Assembly (NCBI RefSeq): GCF_001294645.1
Contig: NZ_CP011868.1
Coordinates: 1,860,001-1,924,000 of the forward strand
Reading direction: 5' to 3'
Length of the DNA stretch: 64,000 nt
Origin: Pseudonocardia sp. HH130629-09
Lineage (GTDB): Bacteria; Actinomycetota; Actinomycetes; Mycobacteriales; Pseudonocardiaceae
The position numbers and the translations under genes are program-made. The notes under the pieces were generated by a model. The model saw only the letters and a program-made list of their open reading frames with translations, searched no databases and was not told the DNA's origin. Positions 7,915-15,196 of the stretch are shown here, piece by piece; the first letter of the stretch is position 1, and each line of letters begins with the position of its first letter.

Positions 7915-8913
7915 TCAGCCGCCGAGCGCGAGGGCGTGCTGCACCCGGCCCCGGCCGCCGGGACCGCGCAGCACCGCCTCGACCCAGCAGCCGACCGGGC
8001 GGGCCGCGAGCCCGGCCGCGGTCGCGGCCAGCCAGGCGTCGTGGACGGCGAGCCCGGCCCGGACGTGCTGGGCGACGGTGTCCGGGCCGGGGTCGACGTC
8101 CCCGGTGACGACGAGCAGCCCGCCGACGCCGGTGAGGTCCGGCAGGCCGCAGGCCCGCCGGGTCAGCGCGGCCAGCAGGGGGTGGCCCGCGCCGAGCACG
8201 GCGGCATACTGTCCCGCGCCGAGCCGGGTCCGGGCGACCCGGTCGAGTCCGGGGTCGGCGACCGGGGGGCGCAGGTTCTCGAACGGCGCCGACCGGCGCG
8301 CGCGGAGCACCGCCGCCGGGTGCGGGTCCGCGCTGGTGCCCAGCCCGACGGCGTCGTCGGGGCCGGGGCCGGTCGTGAGCACGATGCGGGAGCGGGCGCC
8401 GTCGGGGACGAGGTGGGCCGTGCGCGGCCGGCGCAGGGTCGCCGCGGCGGCGAGGACGGCGGCGGCCGCGTGGCCGAGGTCGAGCAGCAGCACCGGCAGC
8501 GAGCGGGGGCCGTAGCGCCACACGGTCCGCTCGGGGACGAGGTGGAGGACGACGTCGGTGTGGCCGCCCGGTTCGGCACGGTCCGGTCCGGTCCGGTCCG
8601 GGGTCGCGGGTCCGCCGTCGAGGGCGTGCGCGAGCGGGTCGTGGACACGTCCGCCGACCCGCGCGTCGACCGGGTAGCGGCCGCCCGCCGAGGGCACCCG
8701 GCGCAGCCGCACCCCGCCGACGACCCGGTCGGGGTCGGCGGCGAGCGACAGCGCGAGCAGTGCACCGGTGCCGTCACCGTCGCGGGCCAGGGGCACCGGC
8801 CGGGTCGCGGTGGCCGCCTCGGCGGGGCGGGTGGTGTGGTCGGTGGGGCCCGGGTCGGCACCGGACCAGGCGAGCCGGAACGCCGCGGCGGTGTCCTGGG
8901 TCGGCGCCGTCAC
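7915..8913 (-). CDS. SagB-type flavin-dependent azoline dehydrogenase
   Basis: 332 aa. Proteins of this nitroreductase-like family use FMN to oxidise azolines, made by the YcaO enzyme, to aromatic azoles. Family features: RRVPSAGGRYPVD (about residues 71-83), LLLDLGHAAAAVLAAAATL (about 142-160), and a C-terminal half with HPLLAALTRRACGLPDLTG and HDAWLAATAAGLAARPVG. It is the last gene of the five-gene minus-strand RiPP operon. The GTG start overlaps the ycaO stop in a GTGA. A conserved catalytic Lys-Tyr pair, known in some members, could not be confirmed by eye, so the oxidation may be incomplete or different. Confidence 0.8.
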   Translation of the reverse strand: MTAPTQDTAAAFRLAWSGADPGPTDHTTRPAEAATATRPVPLARDGDGTGALLALSLAADPDRVVGGVRLRRVPSAGGRYPVDARVGGRVHDPLAHALDGGPATPDRTGPDRAEPGGHTDVVLHLVPERTVWRYGPRSLPVLLLDLGHAAAAVLAAAATLRRPRTAHLVPDGARSRIVLTTGPGPDDAVGLGTSADPHPAAVLRARRSAPFENLRPPVADPGLDRVARTRLGAGQYAAVLGAGHPLLAALTRRACGLPDLTGVGGLLVVTGDVDPGPDTVAQHVRAGLAVHDAWLAATAAGLAARPVGCWVEAVLRGPGGRGRVQHALALGG

Positions 8914-10271
8914 AGGAACGGCGGCGGGCAGTGCACCAGCCCGTCGGGCCCGGTGGCCGGGTCGAGGTCGAGGCCGTGGGCGCGGGCGGTGTCGCGCCAG
9001 CGGGGCAGCCCCCAGTACCGGAACGCGGCGGGCGCGTTCGGGACGAGCCCGGTGGCGCAGGTGCGGACCACCCGCCACGGGGTCTCGGCGACGTCGGGTG
9101 TGGTGAGGTCGACACGGGCGATGCGGTGGCCGCCGGCGAGCAGCGCCGAGGTCAGCGACGCGAGGTCCCCGGCGGGGCCGGTGCGCAGCGGGCCGTGGGT
9201 CGCGGGCGCGGTGAACCGGGGCAGGTGCTCCTCCTGGACGCGGGGGTCGAGCCACACCTGTACCTGGGCGCCGAGGTCGCGGACGGCGGCGTAGCGCTCG
9301 CCCGCGTCGTCGCGGTAGTGGCGGTCGGCGCGGTGGTCGAGGTAGAGGCCGCGGGCGAGGACCCCGGCGTCGATCGAGGCGTACACCCAGCCGTCGAGGT
9401 CGAGCAGGCCGCGGGTGAAGACCCAGGTGTGCACGGCCTCCAGCACCGCCTTGGTGGCGGCCTCGGCGGCGTCGAAGCGGGCGGCGCCGCCCCCGGCGAC
9501 GATCCCGGTCTCCGGGTCGACGACGACGGCCCCGACCACGGCGGCCGGGTACTCGGTGGGCAGCTCGACGAGGTGGACGTCGAACGCGGCTCCGGCCAGC
9601 GCGGCGTCGAGCCCGGGGACCGAGGCCCGGTCGATGCCGTGGGAGGGCAGGCCGAGGTGCCACCAGCGTTCCAGCGCGTCGCGTTCGACGAGCTCGAGCA
9701 GGCCGCGGCGGTGGGCGTCGGTGGCGCCGTCGCCGGTGGCGATGCCGGCGTAGTTGAGGTGGTGGAAGCGGGGCTCGTCGCGGCGGGCGCCGCTGTGGTG
9801 GTTGAGCAGCGCCCAGGAGGCGGGCAGCCAGGTCGGTTGCCCGTCGGCCTCGACGCCGGCGATCCAGCGGATCGGCAGGTCGTCGGTGAGGCGCCGGTAG
9901 GGGCGTCCGTCCTGCCAGGGCGCGAGCAGCGGAAGTTCCTCGGGCCCCCAGCACCGGTCTCCCGCGGCGCGCAGCTCCGCGGCCGTGGTGAGCGGCAGGT
10001 CGCGCGGGACGCGGTTGCCGCAGTAGCGCTCGACCGCCTCGCCGAGCGCGGCGGTGCGGGCACCGTCGCGGTCGCCGAAGGTGGTGCCGAGGCTGACCCG
10101 GTCCGCGGGCCAGGCGCCGAGCCGACGCGCGTCGGACACCTCCGCGGTGACGGCGGTGTAGGCCGCGGGCAGCCCCGGGACGGGGGCGACGTCGACCAGC
10201 CGGCGGACGATCCCGCTCAGCGGGTCGACCAGCGCCTCCACCGGCAGTACGGGAACGGTCGGTGCCGTCAC
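8910..10271 (-). CDS. YcaO-domain cyclodehydratase
   Basis: 453 aa, a full-length YcaO protein. YcaO enzymes use ATP to activate peptide backbone amides so that Ser, Thr or Cys side chains cyclise to azolines. Nucleotide-binding features are visible: SLGTTFGDRDGARTAALGEA followed by VERY (about residues 60-83), GLLELVERDALERWW (190-204) and EAATKAVLEAVHTW (about 265). The C-terminus is proline-rich (CPPPFL), reminiscent of the PxPxP tail of azoline-forming members. It is coupled by GTGA overlaps to the hydrolase upstream and the dehydrogenase downstream. With a ThiF/leader-binding-like partner in the operon, an azoline role is more likely than thioamidation. Confidence 0.92.
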   Translation of the reverse strand: MTAPTVPVLPVEALVDPLSGIVRRLVDVAPVPGLPAAYTAVTAEVSDARRLGAWPADRVSLGTTFGDRDGARTAALGEAVERYCGNRVPRDLPLTTAAELRAAGDRCWGPEELPLLAPWQDGRPYRRLTDDLPIRWIAGVEADGQPTWLPASWALLNHHSGARRDEPRFHHLNYAGIATGDGATDAHRRGLLELVERDALERWWHLGLPSHGIDRASVPGLDAALAGAAFDVHLVELPTEYPAAVVGAVVVDPETGIVAGGGAARFDAAEAATKAVLEAVHTWVFTRGLLDLDGWVYASIDAGVLARGLYLDHRADRHYRDDAGERYAAVRDLGAQVQVWLDPRVQEEHLPRFTAPATHGPLRTGPAGDLASLTSALLAGGHRIARVDLTTPDVAETPWRVVRTCATGLVPNAPAAFRYWGLPRWRDTARAHGLDLDPATGPDGLVHCPPPFL

Positions 10272-11767
10272 AGGGTGACCTCCTCGGGGATGGCGGCCGC
10301 GGCGACCTCGTCGCGGCCGGGTCGGACGTGCGGCAGGTCCAGCCGCAGTGCGTGCACGGTGCGGTGGTCGGCGCGCAGTTCCGTCGCGTGCGCCGGGTCC
10401 TGCCCGGTGTGCGGGTTGCGGGCGTGCGCGGGCCAGTGGTGCCCGGCGATCTCGACGCGCAGCCGGTCGCCCTCGTCGAGCGCGGCACCGACCGGCGGGG
10501 TGGTGACGACGACCTCCCGCGTCGCCGGGCCGCGGTGCCGGTGCACGGCGGTGACCAGGTCGTGGCCGCGCAGCCCGATCCGCACGACCCAGTCGGCGTC
10601 GGGGGCGTCGGTGTCACCGGTGACGGTCACGACCAGCGGCCCGGCGAGTGCCCCTGCCGGCAGCGGTGGGGTGTGGGCGAGGACCCGGTCGCCGGGATGG
10701 GCGTCCGGCCCGGGATCCGGGGCGGCGGGGAGCGGCGCGCCCGGCGGCCGGGACCGCACCGGCCGACCCGGGTCGGCGACGAACGCGACCGGGAACCCAC
10801 CGGGCTGGACGGCGTCGACCGCGAGAGTCGGCCCGTCACCGGCGCGCACCCACCGCCCGCTCTCCCCCACCGCGACGAGTGCGCCGCGCCCCCGCGGCGG
10901 TCTGCCGACCGCGGCGCGGGCCCAGGCGGCGTAGACCGCGCCGATCCGCCGGCCGGCCAGGACGGCGCCGGGCGCGGAGGCGTCGAGCTCGTGCCCCCAC
11001 GGCCCGAGGACGAGCCGGGACGGTCCGCCCCAGCGTCGGGCGAGCTCCCGGGTGCGGGCGGCGAACGGGTCCGCGGTACCCCCGACGGCGAGCAGCGGCA
11101 TCGCGGCCCGCGCGATCCCGTCCCACAGCCAGGGCGTCTCCTCGGGCACGTCCCACAGCTCGGGCCAGCCGGTGGGGGCCGGCGCCAGCGCCGCGGTGAC
11201 CGGCAGCGTCGCGGTCGCCGACGGGGCGACGCGCGGAGCGCCCGCACCGTGTCCGGGATCACCGTGTTCGGACCACCAGCCGATCCGGCAGGCCAGCCGG
11301 GCGGCGCCGCCGGGTTCGCGGGCGGTCTCCCCGGGCCCGAGCGCGGGGACCGCGGCGAGCACCCCGCACACGTCGGGGTCGGCGAGGGCGCCTGCGACCG
11401 CGCAGTGCGCCCCGTAGCTCGCACCGGCCAGCACGATCCGCCCGTCGCAGCCGGGGATCGCGCGCAGCGCGGCGAGGACGGCGACGCCGTCGTCGGTCTC
11501 GTGGGTGTAGGGCCGGAACTCCCCCGTCGAGCCGCCGCGGCCCCGGACGTCGACGACGAGGCAGCCGAACCCGTGCGCGGCCCAGCCGCGGGCCTCGGGC
11601 AGCAGGCGTTCGCGGCCGTAGGGGGTGCGGACGAGCACGGCGGGCCAGGTCGCGGCGGCGGGGCGGACGAGGGTCGCGGCGAGCCGGACCCCGTCCGCGC
11701 CGGGCAGGTCGAGCTCGGTCAGGTGAGGCTGGGTCAGGCCGGTGTCGGTCAGGCCGGTCTCGGTCAC
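10268..11767 (-). CDS. CocE/NonD-type alpha/beta hydrolase, possible RiPP leader peptidase
   Basis: 499 aa. It has the Xaa-Pro dipeptidyl-peptidase S15/CocE architecture: an alpha/beta-hydrolase core with nucleophile Ser in LAGASYGAH (about residue 117), acid in VGGTADPFAAR (about D233) and His in LGPWGHELD (about H259), then a C-terminal beta-jelly-roll (about residues 385-495, ending PHVRPGRDEVAAAAIPEEV). Members hydrolyse Xaa-Pro peptides or acyl esters. Embedded in a RiPP operon, it could cut the leader or tailor the product (inference). GTG start at 11767 in a GTGA overlap with the ThiF-like gene. Confidence 0.85.
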   Translation of the reverse strand: MTETGLTDTGLTQPHLTELDLPGADGVRLAATLVRPAAATWPAVLVRTPYGRERLLPEARGWAAHGFGCLVVDVRGRGGSTGEFRPYTHETDDGVAVLAALRAIPGCDGRIVLAGASYGAHCAVAGALADPDVCGVLAAVPALGPGETAREPGGAARLACRIGWWSEHGDPGHGAGAPRVAPSATATLPVTAALAPAPTGWPELWDVPEETPWLWDGIARAAMPLLAVGGTADPFAARTRELARRWGGPSRLVLGPWGHELDASAPGAVLAGRRIGAVYAAWARAAVGRPPRGRGALVAVGESGRWVRAGDGPTLAVDAVQPGGFPVAFVADPGRPVRSRPPGAPLPAAPDPGPDAHPGDRVLAHTPPLPAGALAGPLVVTVTGDTDAPDADWVVRIGLRGHDLVTAVHRHRGPATREVVVTTPPVGAALDEGDRLRVEIAGHHWPAHARNPHTGQDPAHATELRADHRTVHALRLDLPHVRPGRDEVAAAAIPEEVTL

Positions 11768-12633
11768 GACGCGCTGTCGGGCACCGGCAGCAGTGCGTGG
11801 TCGGCGATCGCGGCGGTGTCGAGGTCGACCACCCGCAGACGGCGTCGTGCCGGCAGGGCTGCCGGCACGAGGTCGCCGGTCGCGGGGGTGTCGTGGCCCG
11901 CGATCCACGCGTGGACGTCGGCGGCGAGCAGCGCGGCCAGCAGGGCGTGGTCACCGGGGCCGGTCGGGGCGGCGGGGGCGGCGTCCCAGTAGGCGAGCAG
12001 GTGCGGGTGCCCGGATCCGGCCGCGGCGAGGCGGCGGGCGCGGACGTCGGCGTGCCCGGCGTCGCCGGGGTGCACGGCGGGGGGTTCGAGGATGCCGTGC
12101 CGTCCTTCGACGGCGAGCCGGAACCAGGCGGTCCCGCGCGCGGGCAGGATGTCCAGCTCGGTCCAGGCGACCGGTGCGGGTCCGTCCGCGACGGCGCACA
12201 CCGCATCGGTGCCGGTCCCGGTCGCGGTGTCGGTCGGGGTGCCGGTGCCCGTGCCGGTGGCGGCGCCGGTCCCGGCCTCGCCGGCGAGCGCGGCGGCGAG
12301 GGAGTCCAGGTCCCGGCGCCGGACCTGCATCCCCGGCCCGGCGAGCGCGGCGGCGACCGCGTCGGCCAGCGCCCCCCGCCCGGCGACGGTCACGGTGGCA
12401 GTCCGCGGCGGCGGGGTCTCGTCCAGGTAGCCGGCCGCGGCGAACGCGCCCCGCTCGGGGTCGAGCCCCGGCGGCGGCACCGGGTCGACGCCGTCGAACC
12501 AGCGGGTCAGTGCCTCGACCGTGTCGCGCGGCAGGTCGACCCCGCGCAGCCGGCCGGACGCCTCCCGCAGCGCCGAGCCCCGTCCGGGGACCTCGAAGAC
12601 GCTCACGCCCGGTCGCAGTCGTTCCACTGGCAC
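11764..12633 (-). CDS. ThiF-like / leader-binding-like RiPP cyclodehydratase partner
   Basis: 289 aa. The N-terminus (RLRPGVSVFEVPGRG, then LPRDTVEALTRWF, residues 5-46) looks like the winged-helix RiPP recognition element of azoline-peptide partner proteins. A degenerate Rossmann strand-turn follows (RTATVTVAGRGALADAVAAA, 77-96). The middle is low complexity, a Gly-Thr run at about 120-143, and the C-terminal part (LPARGTAWFRLAVEGR, LRVVDLDTAAIADHALLPVP) is less familiar. It is shorter than typical E1-like partners and I see no zinc-binding CxxC pairs. Such proteins deliver precursor to YcaO. GTG starts at 12633 and 12627 are both possible. Confidence 0.65.
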   Translation of the reverse strand: MPVERLRPGVSVFEVPGRGSALREASGRLRGVDLPRDTVEALTRWFDGVDPVPPPGLDPERGAFAAAGYLDETPPPRTATVTVAGRGALADAVAAALAGPGMQVRRRDLDSLAAALAGEAGTGAATGTGTGTPTDTATGTGTDAVCAVADGPAPVAWTELDILPARGTAWFRLAVEGRHGILEPPAVHPGDAGHADVRARRLAAAGSGHPHLLAYWDAAPAAPTGPGDHALLAALLAADVHAWIAGHDTPATGDLVPAALPARRRLRVVDLDTAAIADHALLPVPDSAS

Positions 12634-12663
12634 TCCCTGGTCCGTCGGTCGGTCACGGCAGAC

Positions 12664-12699
12664 CGCGGGCCCGGCACCGTCACCGGTGCCGGGCCCGCG
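12664..12699 (-). terminator. Perfect 16-bp hairpin between precursor and biosynthesis genes
   Basis: Arms CGCGGGCCCGGCACCG and CGGTGCCGGGCCCGCG pair perfectly around the loop tcac. It lies after the precursor stop and before the ThiF-like start, with no U-run. In RiPP operons a hairpin here usually acts as a leaky terminator or mRNA stabiliser, raising precursor message over enzyme message. Confidence 0.8.
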
Positions 12700-12706
12700 G
12701 CGTGTG

Positions 12707-12826
12707 TCACTCCTGCTCGGCAGCCTGCTCGGTCGAGAACGGGTTCTCGACGAGGGCGTTGGAGTGGCTCGCGGAGTTGTGCGGCAGGGCGCGCTCGGCC
12801 TCGAGCTCGGTGAAGATGTCCTTCAT
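12707..12826 (-). CDS. Candidate RiPP precursor peptide, 39 aa
   Basis: A 39-residue ORF with a strong Shine-Dalgarno (TGGAGGAG) seven bases before ATG 12826. It begins MKDIFTELEAERAL, an acidic amphipathic leader-like segment, continues PHNSASHSNALV and ends ENPFSTEQAAEQE. There is no Cys. Four Ser (18, 20, 22, 31) and one downstream Thr (32) could become oxazolines, and His16 and His21 flank the Ser cluster. It is the first gene before the ThiF-like/hydrolase/YcaO/dehydrogenase block and is followed by a strong hairpin, the classic place for a precursor. Similarity to a named RiPP class is not recognised. Confidence 0.75.
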   Translation of the reverse strand: MKDIFTELEAERALPHNSASHSNALVENPFSTEQAAEQE

Positions 12827-12984
12827 CGTTTTCTCCTCCAGTGGGTGACATCGTCCGGTTCCGGACCGTCACATCCTGACCACAATCGACATCGGTTCTC
12901 AACAGTGGCACATCTCTCGTCGTTACTATTGGAGATGACTCTCGTTTCACACTATGGTTCGCGCAACCCTGACGGAAGGACCTC
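12827..12984. promoter_or_regulatory. Divergent control region of RiPP operon and MFS exporter
   Basis: 158 bp, noticeably less GC-rich than its surroundings, between the precursor (minus) and the MFS gene (plus). It contains CAATCGACATCGGTT (12883-12897), which resembles CAATGACTACGGTT upstream of the ABC importer operon (minus strand of 19169-19182); a small palindrome GAGA-TGAC-TCTC (12932-12943); and an inverted pair CATCTC/GAGATG (12911-12916, 12932-12937). On the minus strand TTGAGA (12894-12899) could be a -35 box. No IdeR-type iron box was seen. Regulator unknown. Confidence 0.5.
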
Positions 12985-14226
12985 GTGAGCGAGACGGCCC
13001 CGACCGCCCCCGCGCAGGAACGCACCGATCTCCGCCGCTACCTCACCGCCCGCGTCGTCGCGGTCGCCGGGTCGCTGGTCGCGGCGGTCGCGCTCCCCGT
13101 GCTCGTCTACCGGCTGACCGGCTCACCCGCCTGGACCGCGGCGATCGCGACCGCGGAGGCGCTGCCCTACCTGCTGTTCGGGCTGTTCGCGGGTGCGCTG
13201 GCCGACCGGGTCGACCGCAGGCGGCTGATGGTCGGCGTCGACCTGGCGTGCGGGCTGGTGCTGGCGGGGATCCCGCTCGCGTGGTGGGCGGGGGTGCTCA
13301 CCCCGTGGCAGGTGCTCGGCACGGCGGTCGCGGTGCAGACCGGCTTCGTCTTCTTCGACGCCGCGAACTTCGGCGCCCTGCCCACGCTGGTCGGCCCGGA
13401 CCGGATCACCGCGGCGTTCTCCACGCTCTACGGCGCGACGACCGTCGTCGAGCTGCTCGTGCCGCCGCTGGCCGGGCTCGCGGTCGCGACACTGGCCCCG
13501 GCCGGGCTGCTGTCGGTCACCGCGCTCACCGCGGTCGCCTCCGCGCTGCTGATCCGCTCGATCGCCGGGAGCCTGTCCCCCGGGCCCGGCACCCGCGCAC
13601 CGACCCGGATCCTCGCCGACGTCCGCGAGGGCCTGGGCCTGTTGTGGGGCAACCCGGTCGTGCGCACGCTGACCCTCGTCGGCACCACCCAGGCCGTCGC
13701 GGGCGGCGCCTGGCTCGCGATGACCGTCCCGTGGGCGGACCGGGTGCTCGGCATCCGCGCCGACGGCGACGCCCGGCTCGGCCTGCTGTTCGCCTGCTGG
13801 GGCGTCGGCGGGCTGGCCGCGGCCCGGCTGGTCCCACGACTGTCGGAGCGCTGGGGCGGGGCCCGGCTGGCGCTGGCCGGGCTGCCGGTGTCACTGGCCT
13901 GCGCGGTCGCCGTGGTCTCGGCGACGCACTGGGTCCCCGCGCTGCTCGCCGCCACCGCGTTCGGGGCGGCCTACTCGACGGTCGTGCTCAACGCCGTCAC
14001 CTACCGGCTGCAGGTCACCCCCGAGCACGCCCGCGCCCGGGTCTCGACGACCGCGCGGATGCTGTCCTGGGGCCTCGGCACCCCCGCCGGCGCGGCGCTG
14101 GCCGGAGTGGTGGCGACGACGCAGGCCGGCCCGCGCGGTGGGCTGGGGGCCGGGGCCGCGGTGCTGGCCGCCGGGGTCGCGCTGGCCTGGCTCACCCCGC
14201 CGCTGCGCCGAGCCGCCCGCGGCTGA
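12985..14226 (+). CDS. MFS exporter, EntS-like, beside the RiPP operon
   Basis: 413 aa with about twelve membrane segments. It resembles the MFS_3/EntS-type exporters that carry siderophores and other secondary metabolites out of the cell: N-terminal RRYLTARVVAVAGSLVAAVA, motif LFAGALADRVDRRRLM, a central loop near residues 190-215 (SLSPGPGTRAPTRI), and a second half with FACWGVGGLAAARLVPRL. GTG 12985 follows GGAAGGA. It is divergent to the precursor gene and so probably co-regulated, which suggests it exports the mature peptide (inference). Confidence 0.87.
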   Translation: MSETAPTAPAQERTDLRRYLTARVVAVAGSLVAAVALPVLVYRLTGSPAWTAAIATAEALPYLLFGLFAGALADRVDRRRLMVGVDLACGLVLAGIPLAWWAGVLTPWQVLGTAVAVQTGFVFFDAANFGALPTLVGPDRITAAFSTLYGATTVVELLVPPLAGLAVATLAPAGLLSVTALTAVASALLIRSIAGSLSPGPGTRAPTRILADVREGLGLLWGNPVVRTLTLVGTTQAVAGGAWLAMTVPWADRVLGIRADGDARLGLLFACWGVGGLAAARLVPRLSERWGGARLALAGLPVSLACAVAVVSATHWVPALLAATAFGAAYSTVVLNAVTYRLQVTPEHARARVSTTARMLSWGLGTPAGAALAGVVATTQAGPRGGLGAGAAVLAAGVALAWLTPPLRRAARG

Positions 14227-14298
14227 CCGGACGACCCCGTCCGGGACACCCCGCCCCGTGGCCTGCAGCACCGATCCCGACGCGCGCCCGACCGGCGA

Positions 14299-14334
14299 GA
14301 TGCACTTTTCCGCCCTCGCAGGGGCGAAAACGTG
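14299..14334. terminator. Imperfect hairpin between convergent MFS and ABC genes
   Basis: TGCAC-TTTTCC-GCCC and GGGC-GAAAAC-GTGCA form a hairpin with A/T-rich middle pairs and small bulges, so that either strand carries a short T-run. It lies between the stop codons of two convergent genes and is likely a bidirectional terminator. Confidence 0.6.
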
Positions 14335-14398
14335 CACGTCGCTGCACCGGCGACCCGCCCGGGGGTGGCGCGCCACGCCCGGCGAGGTGGGTGGGCCG

Positions 14399-15196
14399 TC
14401 AGGCGCTGACGGGCCGGGCCGGGGTGGAGTCCAGGTAGCTGCAGGTCAGGCGACCCTCGTGGGTCGAGACGACCCCGCGCACCTCGAACACCTCGGCCAG
14501 CAGCCGCTCGTCGACGACGTCGCCGGGCGGCCCGTCGGCGTGCACCCGCCCGTCGCGCAGCGCGACGATCCGGTCCGCGCACCGCGCGGCCTGGGCCAGG
14601 TCGTGCAGCACCGCGACGACGGTCAGCCCGCGCTGCACCTGCAGCTCCCGGACGAGGTCGAGCACCTCCAGCTGGTGACGCACGTCGAGGTAGGTGGTGG
14701 GCTCGTCGAGCAGCAGCACCGGGGCGTCCTGGGCCAGGGCGAGCGCGATCCGCACCCGCTGACGCTCCCCGCCCGACAACAGCTCGACCGGGGTGTCGGC
14801 CCACGCCCGGGTGCCGGTGGCCGCCAGCGCCTCGGAGACCGCCGCGTCGGCACCGCCGCCGAGCATGCCCAGCGGCCCGCGGACCGCGTAGCGGCCCTGG
14901 GCGACGAGTGCCCGCACGGTGACCCCGCCCAGCGGCGGCAGTGCCTGCGGGAGCACCGCGACCCGCTTCGCCACCTCCCGGCGCGGGGTCCCGGCCAGCG
15001 GCCGGTCGACCAGGTGCACGGAGCCCGCATCGGGCCGGTGCAGCCCGGCGAGCACCCGCAGCAGCGTCGTCTTGCCGCAGCCATTGCGTCCCACCAGCGA
15101 CAGCCACTGTCCGCGGTCCACCGCCAGGTCGACGCCGTCGAGCACGGTGCGCCCGTCGAAGCACACCGTCACCCCCTCGGCCCTGAGCACCGTCAC
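14399..15196 (-). CDS. FecE-type metallophore ABC transporter ATPase
   Basis: 265 aa cytoplasmic ATPase of a siderophore/cobalamin-type importer. Walker A is SLVGRNGCGKTTLL (about residues 33-46), the signature LLSGGERQRVRIALALAQ, Walker B APVLLLDEPTTYLDV, and the switch His in VAVLHDL. Such subunits drive uptake through two FecCD permeases. It is the last gene of the five-gene importer operon, with a GTG start in a GTGA overlap with the preceding permease stop. Substrate class (ferric siderophore, cobalamin or another metal chelate) cannot be decided from this subunit. Confidence 0.93.
   Translation of the reverse strand: MTVLRAEGVTVCFDGRTVLDGVDLAVDRGQWLSLVGRNGCGKTTLLRVLAGLHRPDAGSVHLVDRPLAGTPRREVAKRVAVLPQALPPLGGVTVRALVAQGRYAVRGPLGMLGGGADAAVSEALAATGTRAWADTPVELLSGGERQRVRIALALAQDAPVLLLDEPTTYLDVRHQLEVLDLVRELQVQRGLTVVAVLHDLAQAARCADRIVALRDGRVHADGPPGDVVDERLLAEVFEVRGVVSTHEGRLTCSYLDSTPARPVSA

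Noticed and set aside
7915..12826. Thiopeptide, bottromycin or lanthipeptide cluster
   Set aside because: No dehydratase, no pyridine synthase, no second YcaO and no radical SAM or P450; the precursor has no Cys and no matching core.
12827..12984. IdeR (iron) box in the RiPP/exporter promoter
   Set aside because: No sequence close to the 19-bp TTAGGTTAGGCTAACCTAA-type operator is present.
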